In this document: positions 6,260-14,714 of the stretch, piece by piece
Layout of the letters: every line of letters begins with the position of its first letter
How positions within the stretch are numbered: the stretch's first letter is position 1
Origin: E44-bin32 sp034430615
GTDB lineage: Bacteria > Chloroflexota > Anaerolineae > Anaerolineales > E44-bin32
Length of the DNA stretch: 41,416 bases
Reading direction: 5' to 3'
Assembly (NCBI GenBank): GCA_034430615.1
Contig: DAOUEJ010000074.1
Location: 1-41,416 of the forward strand
The notes under the pieces: model-generated
Databases searched by the model: none
What the model was told of the DNA's origin: nothing
What the model saw: only the letters and a program-made list of their open reading frames with translations
Made by a program: the position numbers and the translations under genes

Positions 6260-8281
6260 TCAAGACTCGATGCCCTCACCGGGTAGACGCTCAGCGACCA
6301 GCTCGGCCATGTCGCGCACGACGGGTGAGCCGGGCGCAGTCTGAGCTGCATCCTCGAGCATGATCATGCAGAACGGGCAGCCGACGGCGAGCGTATCCTG
6401 GCCCGTCGCTCGCGCTTCCTCGAGCCGGGCAGCGCTCACCCGCCCTGTGCCTTCTTCCTCTTCCTTCCACATCTGGGCCCCGCCCGCGCCGCAGCAGAAC
6501 GAGTCCCGGCCCGAGCGCCCCATCTCGATCAGCGTCAACCCCTGGTCCTGCAGCACCTGGCGCGGCGCCGCGAGCACGCCGTTCTGGCGTCCCAGGTAGC
6601 AGGGATCGTGGTAGGTCACGCCCCCGCCAACACCCTGCTCCAACTCGAGCCGGCCGGTCTCGATCAGCTCCTGGATCAACTCAGTATGGTGGATGACCTG
6701 GTACTCACCGCCGAAGACTGGGTACTCGTTCTTCAGAGTGTGCAGGCAGTGCGGGCAGGTGGCGACGATGCGCGGCGGTGCGACGGCATTCAGCGTTTCG
6801 ACGTTGGCGCTGGCCAGTTCGGTGAAGAGGTATTCGTTTCCCGAGCGGCGGGCCGCATCGCCCGTGCAGCGCTCCTGCGCACCAAGCACGGCGAAGTCCA
6901 CACCGGCCGCAATGAGTATGCGGGCAAAGGCCCGGGCCGTCTTCTGGGAGCGCGGGTCGGTGGCCGGCGCGCAGCCCACCCACCACAGCAGTTCGGCCTC
7001 CGGGTGCTCGGTCACGGTCGGCACGTTCAGCCCCTCGGCCCACTCCAGCCGTTGCTCGGGTGGGATGCCCCACGGGTTGGCGGTGCGCTCCATCCCGCGG
7101 TAAGCGGTCTGCAATTGTTCGGGGAAGGCGTTCTGCATTAGGACCAGGTGGCGGCGGATCTCGAGGATGTCACGCATCGGCTCATTGCCCACCGGGCAGG
7201 CCTGGATGCAGGCGCCGCAGGCGGTGCAACCCCAGATCGCTTCCTCGCTGATGGCCGACTCGACCAGCGTGTGCAGGCTGGCCTCGCCAGCAGCGAGCGC
7301 CGCGCCCTCCTGGTTGAGTTCATAGCGCTTGTTGATCTCCAGGGCGGCCGGCGAGAGCACCTTGCCCGTCTGGTAGGCCGGGCAGGCGTCCTGGCAGCGG
7401 TTGCACATGATGCATGCGTAGGTATCCATGATGCCCTTCCAGGACAGGTCCTCCAGCCGCTCGACGCCATAGGACTCGATCGATTGGTCCTCGAAATCGA
7501 GCGCCTCGAGCTCACCCATCGATCGCCGCTCGGGGTGCAGCAGGAAATTGAGCGGTGCGAAGAACAGGTGCAGGTGTTTGGAAAATAGAAAATAGGGCGT
7601 GAAGGCCATGATGCTGCCGAGCGAGATCCAGAAGCTGGCGTGGCGGGCGATCACGAGCGCCCCTGACGACCAGCCCGACCACAGGACGGCCAGGGCGCTG
7701 GCGGCCGGCTGCCAGACATCACCACCGCTGGCGGCGATGTGGAAGCTCTCGCCCGTGAAGCGTGCCCCAACGTGGAGCAGGATGAATGCGCCGACGATGG
7801 CCGAATCACGCCGGATGCCGCGGTGTGCCTTCGGGTTGAGCCGGGTACGATCCCGAACCTGGAGTTCCTCCGGTTTAAACACAAACCGGCGCACGATCAG
7901 CGCCAGCATGCCGATCAGGACGGCCACGCTGAGCAGGTCACCCCCGAGCCGGTAGGCGTCGCTACGCCGGCCCGTCCCCAGGAAATGAAAGCCGGGCAGC
8001 AGCGCCTGGAGCACATCACCCAGGTTGACCAGCAGGTAGTAAATGAACCCCCAGCCGACCAGGCCATGGAAGAAGCTGGCCACGAAACGGCGCTGGAAGA
8101 CCGGAGAAAATGTTCCTGTTTTCAGAATGACTTGGAGCAGCCGGCCAGGAACGCGGACCTGGTCTGGATGGCCCTGGCCACGGGCCAGTATGCGCAGGAT
8201 GCGACGCCCGGCGGCGGCTGTTAGTGTGATCGAAAGGAGTGCTGCGAAGATAAAGAGGAGCCGCTCAGTGGGTGTTAGGAT
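6260..8281 (-). CDS. FadF-like membrane Fe-S oxidoreductase (NarI-like + 4Fe-4S + two CCG domains)
   Basis: 673 aa as drawn. An N-terminal NarI-like membrane part with several helices to about residue 250 is followed by two [4Fe-4S] motifs (CIMCNRCQDACP and CTACGACIQACP) and two CCG domains (first around WWVGCAP...TCPHC, second HDPCYLGR...FCCGAGG) as in HdrD/GlpC. Proteins of this build accept electrons from electron-transfer flavoprotein or NADH-linked carriers and pass them to quinone. Start: the frame is open and conserved-looking for 66 codons upstream of the GTG at 8083, but contains no ATG/GTG/TTG before a stop near 8338. A strong GGGAGGAG stands just before ACG-ATC; I place the start at ATC (8281), with ACG (8284) the alternative. 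etfAB is not in view. Confidence 0.85.
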   Translation of the reverse strand: MLTPTERLLFIFAALLSITLTAAAGRRILRILARGQGHPDQVRVPGRLLQVILKTGTFSPVFQRRFVASFFHGLVGWGFIYYLLVNLGDVLQALLPGFHFLGTGRRSDAYRLGGDLLSVAVLIGMLALIVRRFVFKPEELQVRDRTRLNPKAHRGIRRDSAIVGAFILLHVGARFTGESFHIAASGGDVWQPAASALAVLWSGWSSGALVIARHASFWISLGSIMAFTPYFLFSKHLHLFFAPLNFLLHPERRSMGELEALDFEDQSIESYGVERLEDLSWKGIMDTYACIMCNRCQDACPAYQTGKVLSPAALEINKRYELNQEGAALAAGEASLHTLVESAISEEAIWGCTACGACIQACPVGNEPMRDILEIRRHLVLMQNAFPEQLQTAYRGMERTANPWGIPPEQRLEWAEGLNVPTVTEHPEAELLWWVGCAPATDPRSQKTARAFARILIAAGVDFAVLGAQERCTGDAARRSGNEYLFTELASANVETLNAVAPPRIVATCPHCLHTLKNEYPVFGGEYQVIHHTELIQELIETGRLELEQGVGGGVTYHDPCYLGRQNGVLAAPRQVLQDQGLTLIEMGRSGRDSFCCGAGGAQMWKEEEEGTGRVSAARLEEARATGQDTLAVGCPFCMIMLEDAAQTAPGSPVVRDMAELVAERLPGEGIES

Positions 8282-8371
8282 CGTTCTCTCCTCCCGTGGA
8301 AAACCGGTGTCCCCCGTTGGCGAATGCGATAGAGTTTACCACAGCCAAACCCGGCTCCCTTCCCGTTAAAG

Positions 8372-8401
8372 AAAAAGAACCGGACAGCGCTGTCCGGTTC
8401 T
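8372..8401 (-). terminator. terminator of the 8422-8784 gene
   Basis: A perfect 24-bp palindrome at 8378-8401 (GAACCGGACAGC and its complement) is followed on the minus strand by TTTTTCTTT. It starts 20 nt after the stop codon. Confidence 0.85.
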
Positions 8402-8421
8402 GGGTGCCGTGGTCGGGGTCC

Positions 8422-8784
8422 CTACGCGGCTTGTGCTGAGACCGGCTCCTCCACCCGCAGCGGGATCATTTCCTGCCCGAGGTAGGCCTCGATGTCCAGC
8501 AGGGCCTTCTGGTAGTGCCGCAGCAGATCCTGGTCCGGACCCTTGAAGCGGCGCAGCGTCTGCTGTGCGCAGGCCGTGCAGCCGCGCATGGCGCGGTATG
8601 AGTCGGTCTCGCAGGTCAGGCAGCCATCGAGGCGGATCATCATCAACGAGAAACCCAACTTCTCCGGGTCGTCGTCCGGGAGCCGGCTGAGGCGCTCGAT
8701 AAGCGCGCGGAATTCGTCGCCGCGTGCCTGTCTGAGTTTTGGGATCACGTGGGTTGGGAAGAGCAGCTCGTTGTCTGCATACAT
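8422..8784 (-). CDS. unknown protein with paired CxxC motifs
   Basis: 120 aa, not recognised. The centre holds CLTC and CTAC about 11 residues apart, a spacing suited to a zinc ribbon or a small Fe-S/redox site; the flanks are helical (DEFRALIERLSRL; DLLRHYQKALLDIEAYLG). The gene lies just upstream of the FadF-like gene but ends in its own terminator. A TACAAT-like -10 (8845-8840) and a perfect palindrome (8824-8838) lie in front of it. The start at 8784 is the first ATG; the upstream GGGAG is about 11 nt away. Confidence 0.65.
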   Translation of the reverse strand: MYADNELLFPTHVIPKLRQARGDEFRALIERLSRLPDDDPEKLGFSLMMIRLDGCLTCETDSYRAMRGCTACAQQTLRRFKGPDQDLLRHYQKALLDIEAYLGQEMIPLRVEEPVSAQAA

Positions 8785-8823
8785 TAAGTTTGTTTCTCCC
8801 GGGGCTTGCTTGGAGAGTGGCTT

Positions 8824-8884
8824 GGTCCTGATAGGACCTATTGTAGATTCAGGGGGAGTCCCCCTAATACGGTACTTTGGTACC
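8824..8884. repeat. three tandem perfect palindromes
   Basis: GGTCCTGATAGGACC (8824-8838), AGGGGGAGTCCCCCT (8851-8865) and GGTACTTTGGTACC (8871-8884) stand in a row between two co-oriented genes. None has a clear T-run. They may end the L,D-transpeptidase transcript or act as operators of the downstream gene. Confidence 0.5.
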
Positions 8885-8925
8885 AGTAGTTGTTAATATA
8901 GATTTGGAGGACCTAGCGGCGTGGT

Positions 8926-10122
8926 TTACGCCCCACCCGATCCGTAGAACTCAGCATCGGTGGGCGTACGACCGGTTGGGTCGTAAACGTAGACCCAGGT
9001 CCCTTCATCGGCCCAATCGTAGAGCCAATGGGCATCCGCCGGCGAGAGGTTCACACAGCCGTGTGAGCGGGGGTAGCCGTAGCCATTGTGCCAGTAGGCG
9101 CCGTGCAGGGCGCGCGACTGGTCGAAGTACAGGATCCAGGGCACATCCTCCAGGTAGTAGTAGTCGGAGCGATCGGCGGTGAAGGAACCCGCCATCGGAT
9201 CGGCTTCCAGCTTCTTGTAGACCTGGAAGGTGCCCGGCTGTGTCCACCAGCCGTCGAGCCCGGTCGAGACGAGCGTGGCGTAGATCAGCCGCCCACTCTC
9301 GTAGACAGCCAGCGTCTGCTCGTAGAGGTTGATCGAGATCCAGCGGTCGGCCTGCACGTCCGGCGGCCGGTTCGGATCGGGAGTAAGCACGGCCACCGTG
9401 TGATCCTCGACCCAGTCCTCCGACCCGATCTTGTACCAGGTAAACCCGAGCACCTCCTGCTGGTCGAAGATGTAGACCAGTTGGAAGCGTTCGACCGAGC
9501 GCCCGGTCAGGTCGTTGGAGCCAGGCGTGCGGCGTGTGTCGGCATGCGCTAGCACCCAGGCGAAGGGCTGGCTGGGCGTGTGGTTGAAAGCCAGGCCATG
9601 GAAGGATGGCGCGGCCAGTCGCGCCATCCCATCCCCGCGCACGTAAACGCCGGGTACGATCATGTAGGCGACGCTGTTGTCCCCCTCGAAACGCTCGATC
9701 CAGGAGAAAAACACAAAGCCGGGTTCGATCGTGCGGTACGCGTTCTGTCCCTTCAGCGCATCATCCACGCTGGTATAGAGCGGCGTGCCACCATCCCCAC
9801 GCGATTGAATGTAGTAAAAGGGCAGCTGTCCCAACGTCGGATCGACCGCCTGCAGCGGCAGCGGATGTGCGGGGGCGATCCCCTGGCTCGCATCCAGAAG
9901 CTGGTCGGCACGCGCGCCCTGCCGGACGCAGCGCTGCGGCTGGGTCAGCATCAAGCGCTGCGGGCAGAGCGGATACTGCTGCGTGCCACCTCCGTGCGGA
10001 GCAGTGGTCGTAGCGGCCGAGACTGGTCCGTGGGAGAGCAGTAGAAGCGTAAGCGCGACCAAGATTGCCGCCAGGTACACGCGCCGTTCCGGTCGATCAA
10101 GGGTGGTCGGGGTCATGACCAT
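8926..10122 (-). CDS. L,D-transpeptidase (YkuD domain)
   Basis: 398 aa from the ATG at 10122. An N-terminal membrane/signal segment (about residues 15-37, VYLAAILVALTLLLLSHG...VSA) precedes an extracytoplasmic region, and the C-terminal YkuD domain carries the catalytic SHGCVN motif with upstream His (ALHGAYWHNGYG). Such enzymes make 3-3 cross-links in peptidoglycan or attach proteins to it. An earlier in-frame TTG exists, but a perfect TATAAT ends 6 nt before ATG 10122, so transcription should start at the ATG itself, giving a leaderless mRNA. The central region is SH3-like in position but I do not assign it. Confidence 0.88.
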   Translation of the reverse strand: MVMTPTTLDRPERRVYLAAILVALTLLLLSHGPVSAATTTAPHGGGTQQYPLCPQRLMLTQPQRCVRQGARADQLLDASQGIAPAHPLPLQAVDPTLGQLPFYYIQSRGDGGTPLYTSVDDALKGQNAYRTIEPGFVFFSWIERFEGDNSVAYMIVPGVYVRGDGMARLAAPSFHGLAFNHTPSQPFAWVLAHADTRRTPGSNDLTGRSVERFQLVYIFDQQEVLGFTWYKIGSEDWVEDHTVAVLTPDPNRPPDVQADRWISINLYEQTLAVYESGRLIYATLVSTGLDGWWTQPGTFQVYKKLEADPMAGSFTADRSDYYYLEDVPWILYFDQSRALHGAYWHNGYGYPRSHGCVNLSPADAHWLYDWADEGTWVYVYDPTGRTPTDAEFYGSGGA

Positions 10123-10128
10123 AGCGAC

Positions 10129-10134
10129 ATTATA
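10129..10134 (-). promoter_or_regulatory. -10 box for leaderless L,D-transpeptidase mRNA
   Basis: TATAAT on the minus strand (10134-10129), followed by GTCGCT and then ATG. The -35 region is weak. Standard spacing puts +1 on the A of ATG. Confidence 0.55.
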
Positions 10135-10246
10135 TCGAAACGCCAAGCCTGCGGCAGGATGATCCTATTCCCATCCCGTTCGACAGCGCCGAATTCCAGC
10201 TTACACCCGGCTTTCCCCAGCAAGCTCGATTTGCCCCAAAAAGACC

Positions 10247-12052
10247 TCACCCGAGTGCAGGTGACCGGCTCTCCACAGCTTCCTGTGCCTGCTTGATGAA
10301 CGCGGCCACATCCATCGCTCCCAGATCCTCCCCTGAGCGCAGGCGCACGGCGACCTGGCCGGCTTCCTGCTCGCGATCGCCCACGACCAGCATGTAGGGG
10401 ATCTTCTGCAGCTGAGCGTCGCGGATCTTGGCGTTCATGCGTTCGCCGCGCTGGTCGACGTCGACCCGCAGCCCGGCCTCTCGCATCAGCACGGCTTGCT
10501 CCTGAGCATAGTCCACGTGCCGGTCGGCGATCGGGATCAGCACGGCCTGGACCGGCGCCAGCCACACCGGGAAGGCCCCGGCGTAGTGCTCGATCAGGAC
10601 GCCCATGAAGCGCTCCATCGAACCGAGCAGCGCCCTGTGGATCATGTACGGCCGGTGTTCCTGGCCGTCCTCACCCACGTAGGCCAGATCGAAGCGCTCC
10701 GGCAGGTTGAAGTCGAATTGGATCGTGCTCAGCTGCCACTCGCGTCCGAGCGCATCCCTGAGCTTGAGGTCGATCTTCGGGCCGTAGAACGTGGCCTCGC
10801 CCTCGTCGATCTCGTACGGGATATGAGCCCGTTCCAGCGCTTCGCGCAGGGCTTCCGTCGGCGCCTCCCAGTCGGCCGGGTCTCCGGCCGACTTGTCCGG
10901 GTTGCGCGTGGAGAGGTAGGCCTGGAAATCGGAAAAGCCGAAGGCGCGCAGGATGTGCAGGCTGAAGCCCAGCACGCGGTCGATCTCCTCCGGCATCTGG
11001 TCCGGCCGGCAGAAGAGGTGGGCGTCATCCTGCGTGAAGCCGCGCACCCGCAGCAGTCCGTGCAGCACGCCGCTGCGCTCGAAGCGGTAGACCGTACCCC
11101 ACTCGGCGTAGCGGATGGGCAGGTCGCGGTAGGAGCGCGTGCGGCTTTTGTAGATCATGACGTGGAAGGGGCAGTTCATCGGTTTCAGGTAGTACTGCTG
11201 ACCTTCGATGTCGAGCGGGGCGTACATCCCGTCCTTATACCAGTCGAGATGGCCGCTCGTCTCCCACAGGTTGGCCTTGCCAATGTGGGGTGAGTAGACG
11301 AACTCGTACCCGCCCTTCTCGTGCTCCTCGCGGCAGTAGTCCTCGGCAATCTTGCGCACCATGCCGCCCTTCGGGCTCCACAGGATCAGGCCCGGCCCGA
11401 CCTCATCGCTGACCGTAAAGAGATCCAGCTCCTTGCCCAGCCGGCGGTGATCGCGCTTCTGCGCTTCCTCCAGCTTCCACAGGTAGGCCTCGAGATCCTC
11501 GGCCGATTCCCAGGCCGTGCCGTAGATGCGCTGCAGCATGGGGCGGTTCTCATCACCGCGCCAGTAGGCGCCGGCCACGTTGAGCAGCCGGATCGCATCG
11601 GGGTTGATTTGCTTCGTGTTCTCGACGTGCGGCCCGCGGCACAGATCTGTAAAGTCGTCCTGCGTGTAGATCGAGATCTCGGGCGCATCTTCCGTCGGCT
11701 CGCCGTACTCGTCCAGCCCGCCCTGCTCGAGGCCATCGATCAGCTCGATCTTGTAGGGCTGGTCCTTGAACAACCCCCGCGCCTCGTCCGCCGTGAGCAC
11801 CTTGCGCTCGAAGCCAAAATCGCTGGCGATGATCTCGCGCATGCGCTTCTCGAGCTGCTCCAGGTCCTCTGGCGTCAGCGCTCGCGGTAGGTCGAAATCG
11901 TAGTAGAAGCCGTCCTCGATCGGTGGGCCGATGGCCACCTTCGCCTCCCCGGGGAACATCTCCGTCACAGCCTGCGCCATGATATGCGCCGTGGAATGGC
12001 GCACACGGTACAGCTTCGAGTCCTGGTAGCGTTCTTTCTTGCCTGATGACAT
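10247..12052 (-). CDS. thrS: threonyl-tRNA synthetase
   Basis: 601 aa. It begins directly with the N2 editing-type domain (HSTAH at about 19-23, later CRGPH) and lacks the ~60-residue TGS domain of typical ThrRS. The class II catalytic core follows (PKGGM, motif 2 around YRFERSGVLHGLLRVRGFTQDDAH, motif 3 GSMERFMGVLIEHYAGAFP) and the C-terminal anticodon-binding domain. It charges tRNA-Thr. The start at 12052 is chosen because AGGAGG lies 7-8 nt upstream; an earlier ATG at 12082 would overlap the leader. Expression is controlled by the T-box leader immediately upstream. Confidence 0.95.
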   Translation of the reverse strand: MSSGKKERYQDSKLYRVRHSTAHIMAQAVTEMFPGEAKVAIGPPIEDGFYYDFDLPRALTPEDLEQLEKRMREIIASDFGFERKVLTADEARGLFKDQPYKIELIDGLEQGGLDEYGEPTEDAPEISIYTQDDFTDLCRGPHVENTKQINPDAIRLLNVAGAYWRGDENRPMLQRIYGTAWESAEDLEAYLWKLEEAQKRDHRRLGKELDLFTVSDEVGPGLILWSPKGGMVRKIAEDYCREEHEKGGYEFVYSPHIGKANLWETSGHLDWYKDGMYAPLDIEGQQYYLKPMNCPFHVMIYKSRTRSYRDLPIRYAEWGTVYRFERSGVLHGLLRVRGFTQDDAHLFCRPDQMPEEIDRVLGFSLHILRAFGFSDFQAYLSTRNPDKSAGDPADWEAPTEALREALERAHIPYEIDEGEATFYGPKIDLKLRDALGREWQLSTIQFDFNLPERFDLAYVGEDGQEHRPYMIHRALLGSMERFMGVLIEHYAGAFPVWLAPVQAVLIPIADRHVDYAQEQAVLMREAGLRVDVDQRGERMNAKIRDAQLQKIPYMLVVGDREQEAGQVAVRLRSGEDLGAMDVAAFIKQAQEAVESRSPALG

Positions 12053-12082
12053 CACGCACCTCCTGTTGGCCTGTGTGGCCAA

Positions 12083-12340
12083 TTAACGTAAATCTCCCGC
12101 CTTCTGGGGCGGGAGACAGGTTCTCGCGGTTCCACCCAGATTGACCCTGGTGGGCCATCTCTGTCAGCCTCTATCGGGGCTGAATCGTTCCCCATACACG
12201 CCCGTTCTCGTTCGGGCTTTCTGGTTCACGCTCACGGGTGGTTTTCTCCGGGCGTTCCTGAAGGGGATTTACAGTCGTCGCTCCCCTCTCCCTGGCAGTT
12301 CCGCTCCCGGTTACTCGTCCCGATCACAGCGTCGTATTCG
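12083..12340 (-). promoter_or_regulatory. T-box leader of thrS
   Basis: The minus-strand leader contains the conserved T-box GGGTGGAACCGCG (12137-12125), followed by a terminator stem of TCTCCCGCC with GGCGGGAGA (within 12092-12117). Upstream lies a long stem-rich region like T-box Stem I, including GGGACGAGTAACC near its 5' end and an AGGGAGAGG stretch. A candidate specifier ACC (Thr) is at 12225-12223 in GTGAACCAG; this choice is tentative. Binding of uncharged tRNA-Thr should favour the antiterminator. The terminator U-run is weak (ATTTACGTTAATT). Confidence 0.85.
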
Positions 12341-12346
12341 GATGAG

Positions 12347-12420
12347 TGGGCGGTATAGGACTCGAACCTACGACCTTTGCGATGTCAACGCAACGCTCTA
12401 ACCAACTGAGCTAACCGCCC
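12347..12420 (-). tRNA. tRNA-Val (GAC)
   Basis: A full cloverleaf: acceptor GGGCGGT with ACCGCCC and discriminator A, D-arm GCTC...GAGC, anticodon stem TTGCG/CGCAA with loop TTGACAT (anticodon GAC), and T-arm GTAGG-TTCGAGT-CCTAT. CCA is not encoded. It lies directly before the thrS T-box leader in the same orientation. Confidence 0.95.
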
Positions 12421-12431
12421 CTGAATTTAAG

Positions 12432-12460
12432 ATTATACAGAGCGGCACTTGAATCTGCAA
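12432..12460 (-). promoter_or_regulatory. promoter of tRNA-Val (and probably T-box-thrS)
   Basis: On the minus strand TTGCAG (12460-12455), a 17-bp spacer, and TATAAT (12437-12432). The start would fall about 5 nt before the tRNA. No other promoter fits between the tRNA and the T-box leader. Confidence 0.75.
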
Positions 12461-12492
12461 TGGGCAAACTCAGCGCCGCCTGCCCGGCCCGG

Positions 12493-12984
12493 TCAGCCGG
12501 CGTAGCTCCAGCCCAGGTCCATGAGGGTGAGCGAGTCCTCGACTTCGCCCGGTTTCAGCTCCTGGGCGGTGATCACCTCACCGACGACCAGGTCATGGTC
12601 GCCGCCAGCGTCGATGATCTTGACCACCCGGCACTCGAGAACACCCGCCGCATCTTGCAGAATCGGACAGCCGGTCTCCGGCGCCAACGCAAAGCTCGTC
12701 TCCTTCATCTTATCCGGGTTCTTCGAACGACCCTTGGTGAAGGGCTTCAGCGCTTCGACATCCTCGCTTAGGAACAGGTTGACGGCGAACTCGCCGCCCG
12801 CCTCGACCAATCCGTGAGTAAAGGATGTTTTCTGCAATCCGAGCATAATCAGCCGTGGCTCGAACGAGACCTGGGTCAGCCAGTTGGCAACCATGGCGTT
12901 TATCTCATCGCCGGCGTGCGAGGTGATTGCATAGAAACCGTAGGGCATGCGTCTTAAAACGTCTTTGATCGGGTCATCCGACAT
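12493..12984 (-). CDS. flavin reductase-like FMN-binding protein
   Basis: 163 aa, the usual length for the flavin reductase (PF01613) split-barrel family. It starts VLRRMPYGFYAITS and continues with the FMN-binding strand pattern (INAMVANWLTQVSFEPRLIMLGL, KTSFTHGLVEAGGEFAVNLF) and a late GEV strand. Members reduce or bind FMN for monooxygenases or act as FMN-dependent oxidoreductases. AAGGAGG lies 7 nt before the ATG, and a TACAAT -10 is visible farther upstream. It is divergent from the GH3 gene and has no linked monooxygenase. Confidence 0.85.
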   Translation of the reverse strand: MSDDPIKDVLRRMPYGFYAITSHAGDEINAMVANWLTQVSFEPRLIMLGLQKTSFTHGLVEAGGEFAVNLFLSEDVEALKPFTKGRSKNPDKMKETSFALAPETGCPILQDAAGVLECRVVKIIDAGGDHDLVVGEVITAQELKPGEVEDSLTLMDLGWSYAG

Positions 12985-13111
12985 TGAATTGCCTCCTTGC
13001 GACTTATGATGGATGGAATTGTACCGAACTCGCGTTAGCGAAATGTAAACCGGCTCGCACCCTCGGCTAACCCGCGCTACACTCTGCGAAAATCACCCGG
13101 GATGTCCTTCC

Positions 13112-14251
13112 ATGAGCGCACCCGATCCCATGCAGATGCTTCAAGGCATGCTCAGCCCGTGGCACGCCGCCGTCGCCGATCCTGCCGCTGCGCAGCAGGC
13201 TGTGCTGGCCCAGTTGCTGCCGCGCTTCGCCCGCACCGGGTATGGGGCGGAACAAGGCGCGGCGCAGATCTCCGACCTGCAGGGCTACCGCGCCGCTTTC
13301 CCGGTCATGACTTATGATGAGTTTAAGCCGCTCATCGACCGGGTCATGGCGGGCGAGATCGAGCTGCTGCTGGATGAAGAGCCGTTGGGGTGGGCCATCA
13401 CGCGCGGCACGACCGCCGGTAAATCCAAATTTATCCCGATGACACCGACCGACATGCAGATGCGGGTCAGCGCCGGGCGGGCAATGATGAACTACGTCAT
13501 GGACAGCAAACGCTTCGACCTGTTCGCCGGCGTCAACCTGAACCTGAATTTCCCGTCCCAGATTGGGACCGTGCGCGTCGGTGAGCGCGAGCTCAGCTAC
13601 GGCTACAGCTCGGGGATTTACACAAAGTACGTCTCGACTCGCACACCGATCCGCTCGCTGCCGACCCAGGAGGCGATCGATGCCCTCGGCGGCGGCAAGT
13701 CGCAGGCAGATTGGGATGCCCGTTTTGAACTTGCCTACCAGACCTGCAAGGATGAAAACGTCACGCTTGTCGGCGGGGTGGCAACAACGGCAATCCTGTT
13801 CGGCCGCTATCTGCGTCGTGCGCATGGAATCTATCCCAAGGATCTGTGGCAGACGCAGATCATGACCCTGGGCAGCGTACCGGGGATCAACACCCGTTAT
13901 GTTCCCGCACTGCGCGCCCTCTACGGGCCGGCCGTGATCCGCGAGATTTACGGGGCGACGGAAGGCATGTTCGGCCAGCAGCGTGATGACAAACGTGCCT
14001 GGGTTCCGAATTACGATTTGTTCCTGTTTGAAGTCAGCACCCGCAGTGGCATCAAGCTGCTGCACGAGATGCGCCCGGGCGAGATGGGTGGCCTGGTCGT
14101 CTCGACGCCCATCCTGCCCCGCTACCGCATCGGGGATCTCATCCTGGCCATGCAGCCGCCCTACTTCCGCTGCATCGGCCGTGAGCGTTGGTGGACGCCG
14201 CTGCGCTACGCGTGGGACGAGTTCAGCACCTTCAACCTGGGCCGGCTCTAA
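13112..14251 (+). CDS. GH3-family acyl-adenylate/amide-forming-like protein
   Basis: 379 aa. The protein has the GH3 N-terminal plan: a phosphate-loop motif RGTTAGKSKFIP (about residues 97-108, compare TSGTTSGKxK), a central YGATEG motif, and a late YRIGDLI motif. GH3 proteins are members of the adenylating superfamily that join acyl acids to amines in plants; bacterial members are mostly uncharacterised. This copy is short of the ~500+ aa plant enzymes and ends soon after RIGD, so most of the C-terminal lid domain is missing, which may limit the second half-reaction. No obvious partner gene. A TACACT -10-like box lies 30 nt upstream. Confidence 0.8.
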   Translation: MSAPDPMQMLQGMLSPWHAAVADPAAAQQAVLAQLLPRFARTGYGAEQGAAQISDLQGYRAAFPVMTYDEFKPLIDRVMAGEIELLLDEEPLGWAITRGTTAGKSKFIPMTPTDMQMRVSAGRAMMNYVMDSKRFDLFAGVNLNLNFPSQIGTVRVGERELSYGYSSGIYTKYVSTRTPIRSLPTQEAIDALGGGKSQADWDARFELAYQTCKDENVTLVGGVATTAILFGRYLRRAHGIYPKDLWQTQIMTLGSVPGINTRYVPALRALYGPAVIREIYGATEGMFGQQRDDKRAWVPNYDLFLFEVSTRSGIKLLHEMRPGEMGGLVVSTPILPRYRIGDLILAMQPPYFRCIGRERWWTPLRYAWDEFSTFNLGRL

Positions 14252-14264
14252 CGGTCCGGCCGGA

Positions 14265-14714
14265 TCAGCGGCGCAGCCCCCGCAGGAGCATGATCAGGCC
14301 GATCCCGATGATCAGGAACGGCCACACCATTTCCCAACCGACGGTGTCGTTAAGGCCGATCCCCATGAAGACCAGCGCTACGACCAGCGTGCCGATCACC
14401 GGCTCGCTGTAATCTGGCACGATCAAGCGCAGCAGAACTTCGACGAAGAGCAGGACCCCTGCCCCAAGGAAGATCAGGGACCACACACCCATCCCGGCTG
14501 GAATAGCCAGCCGGTCCAGGACGCCGAGGTTATTACCGAGCAGCACTACGCCGGCCCAGATCAAGATCCCGGCCCAGATCATCGTCCCGAGAGGATCGCG
14601 GCGGTGCTTTTCGTCGAAGGTCTTCTCGTTCATCTTCTCCTGCTGCTTCTCCTCCCCCTTCTCATCGACCTGCGGCTGTTTCTCTTCTTTCTCGTAGCGC
14701 TCTGGTCCTGTCAT
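14265..14714 (-). CDS. small membrane protein with LiaI/LiaF-like helices
   Basis: 149 aa. A charged Glu/Lys/Gln-rich N-terminal ~40 residues is followed by four hydrophobic helices (MIWAGILIWAGVVLLG; VWSLIFLGAGVLLFVEVLL; VIGTLVVALVFMGIGL; VWPFLIIGIGLIMLLRG), like DUF5668 and the LiaF transmembrane region. Function is unknown; relatives are linked to envelope stress. GGGAGG stands 5 nt before the ATG. The gene converges on the GH3 gene with 13 nt between stops. Confidence 0.7.
   Translation of the reverse strand: MTGPERYEKEEKQPQVDEKGEEKQQEKMNEKTFDEKHRRDPLGTMIWAGILIWAGVVLLGNNLGVLDRLAIPAGMGVWSLIFLGAGVLLFVEVLLRLIVPDYSEPVIGTLVVALVFMGIGLNDTVGWEMVWPFLIIGIGLIMLLRGLRR

Noticed and set aside
10496..11293. 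265-aa forward ORF
   Set aside because: Antisense to thrS; no start signal and no domain.
13067..14065. 332-aa reverse-strand ORF
   Set aside because: Antisense to the GH3 gene; no family pattern and codon use typical of a shadow frame.
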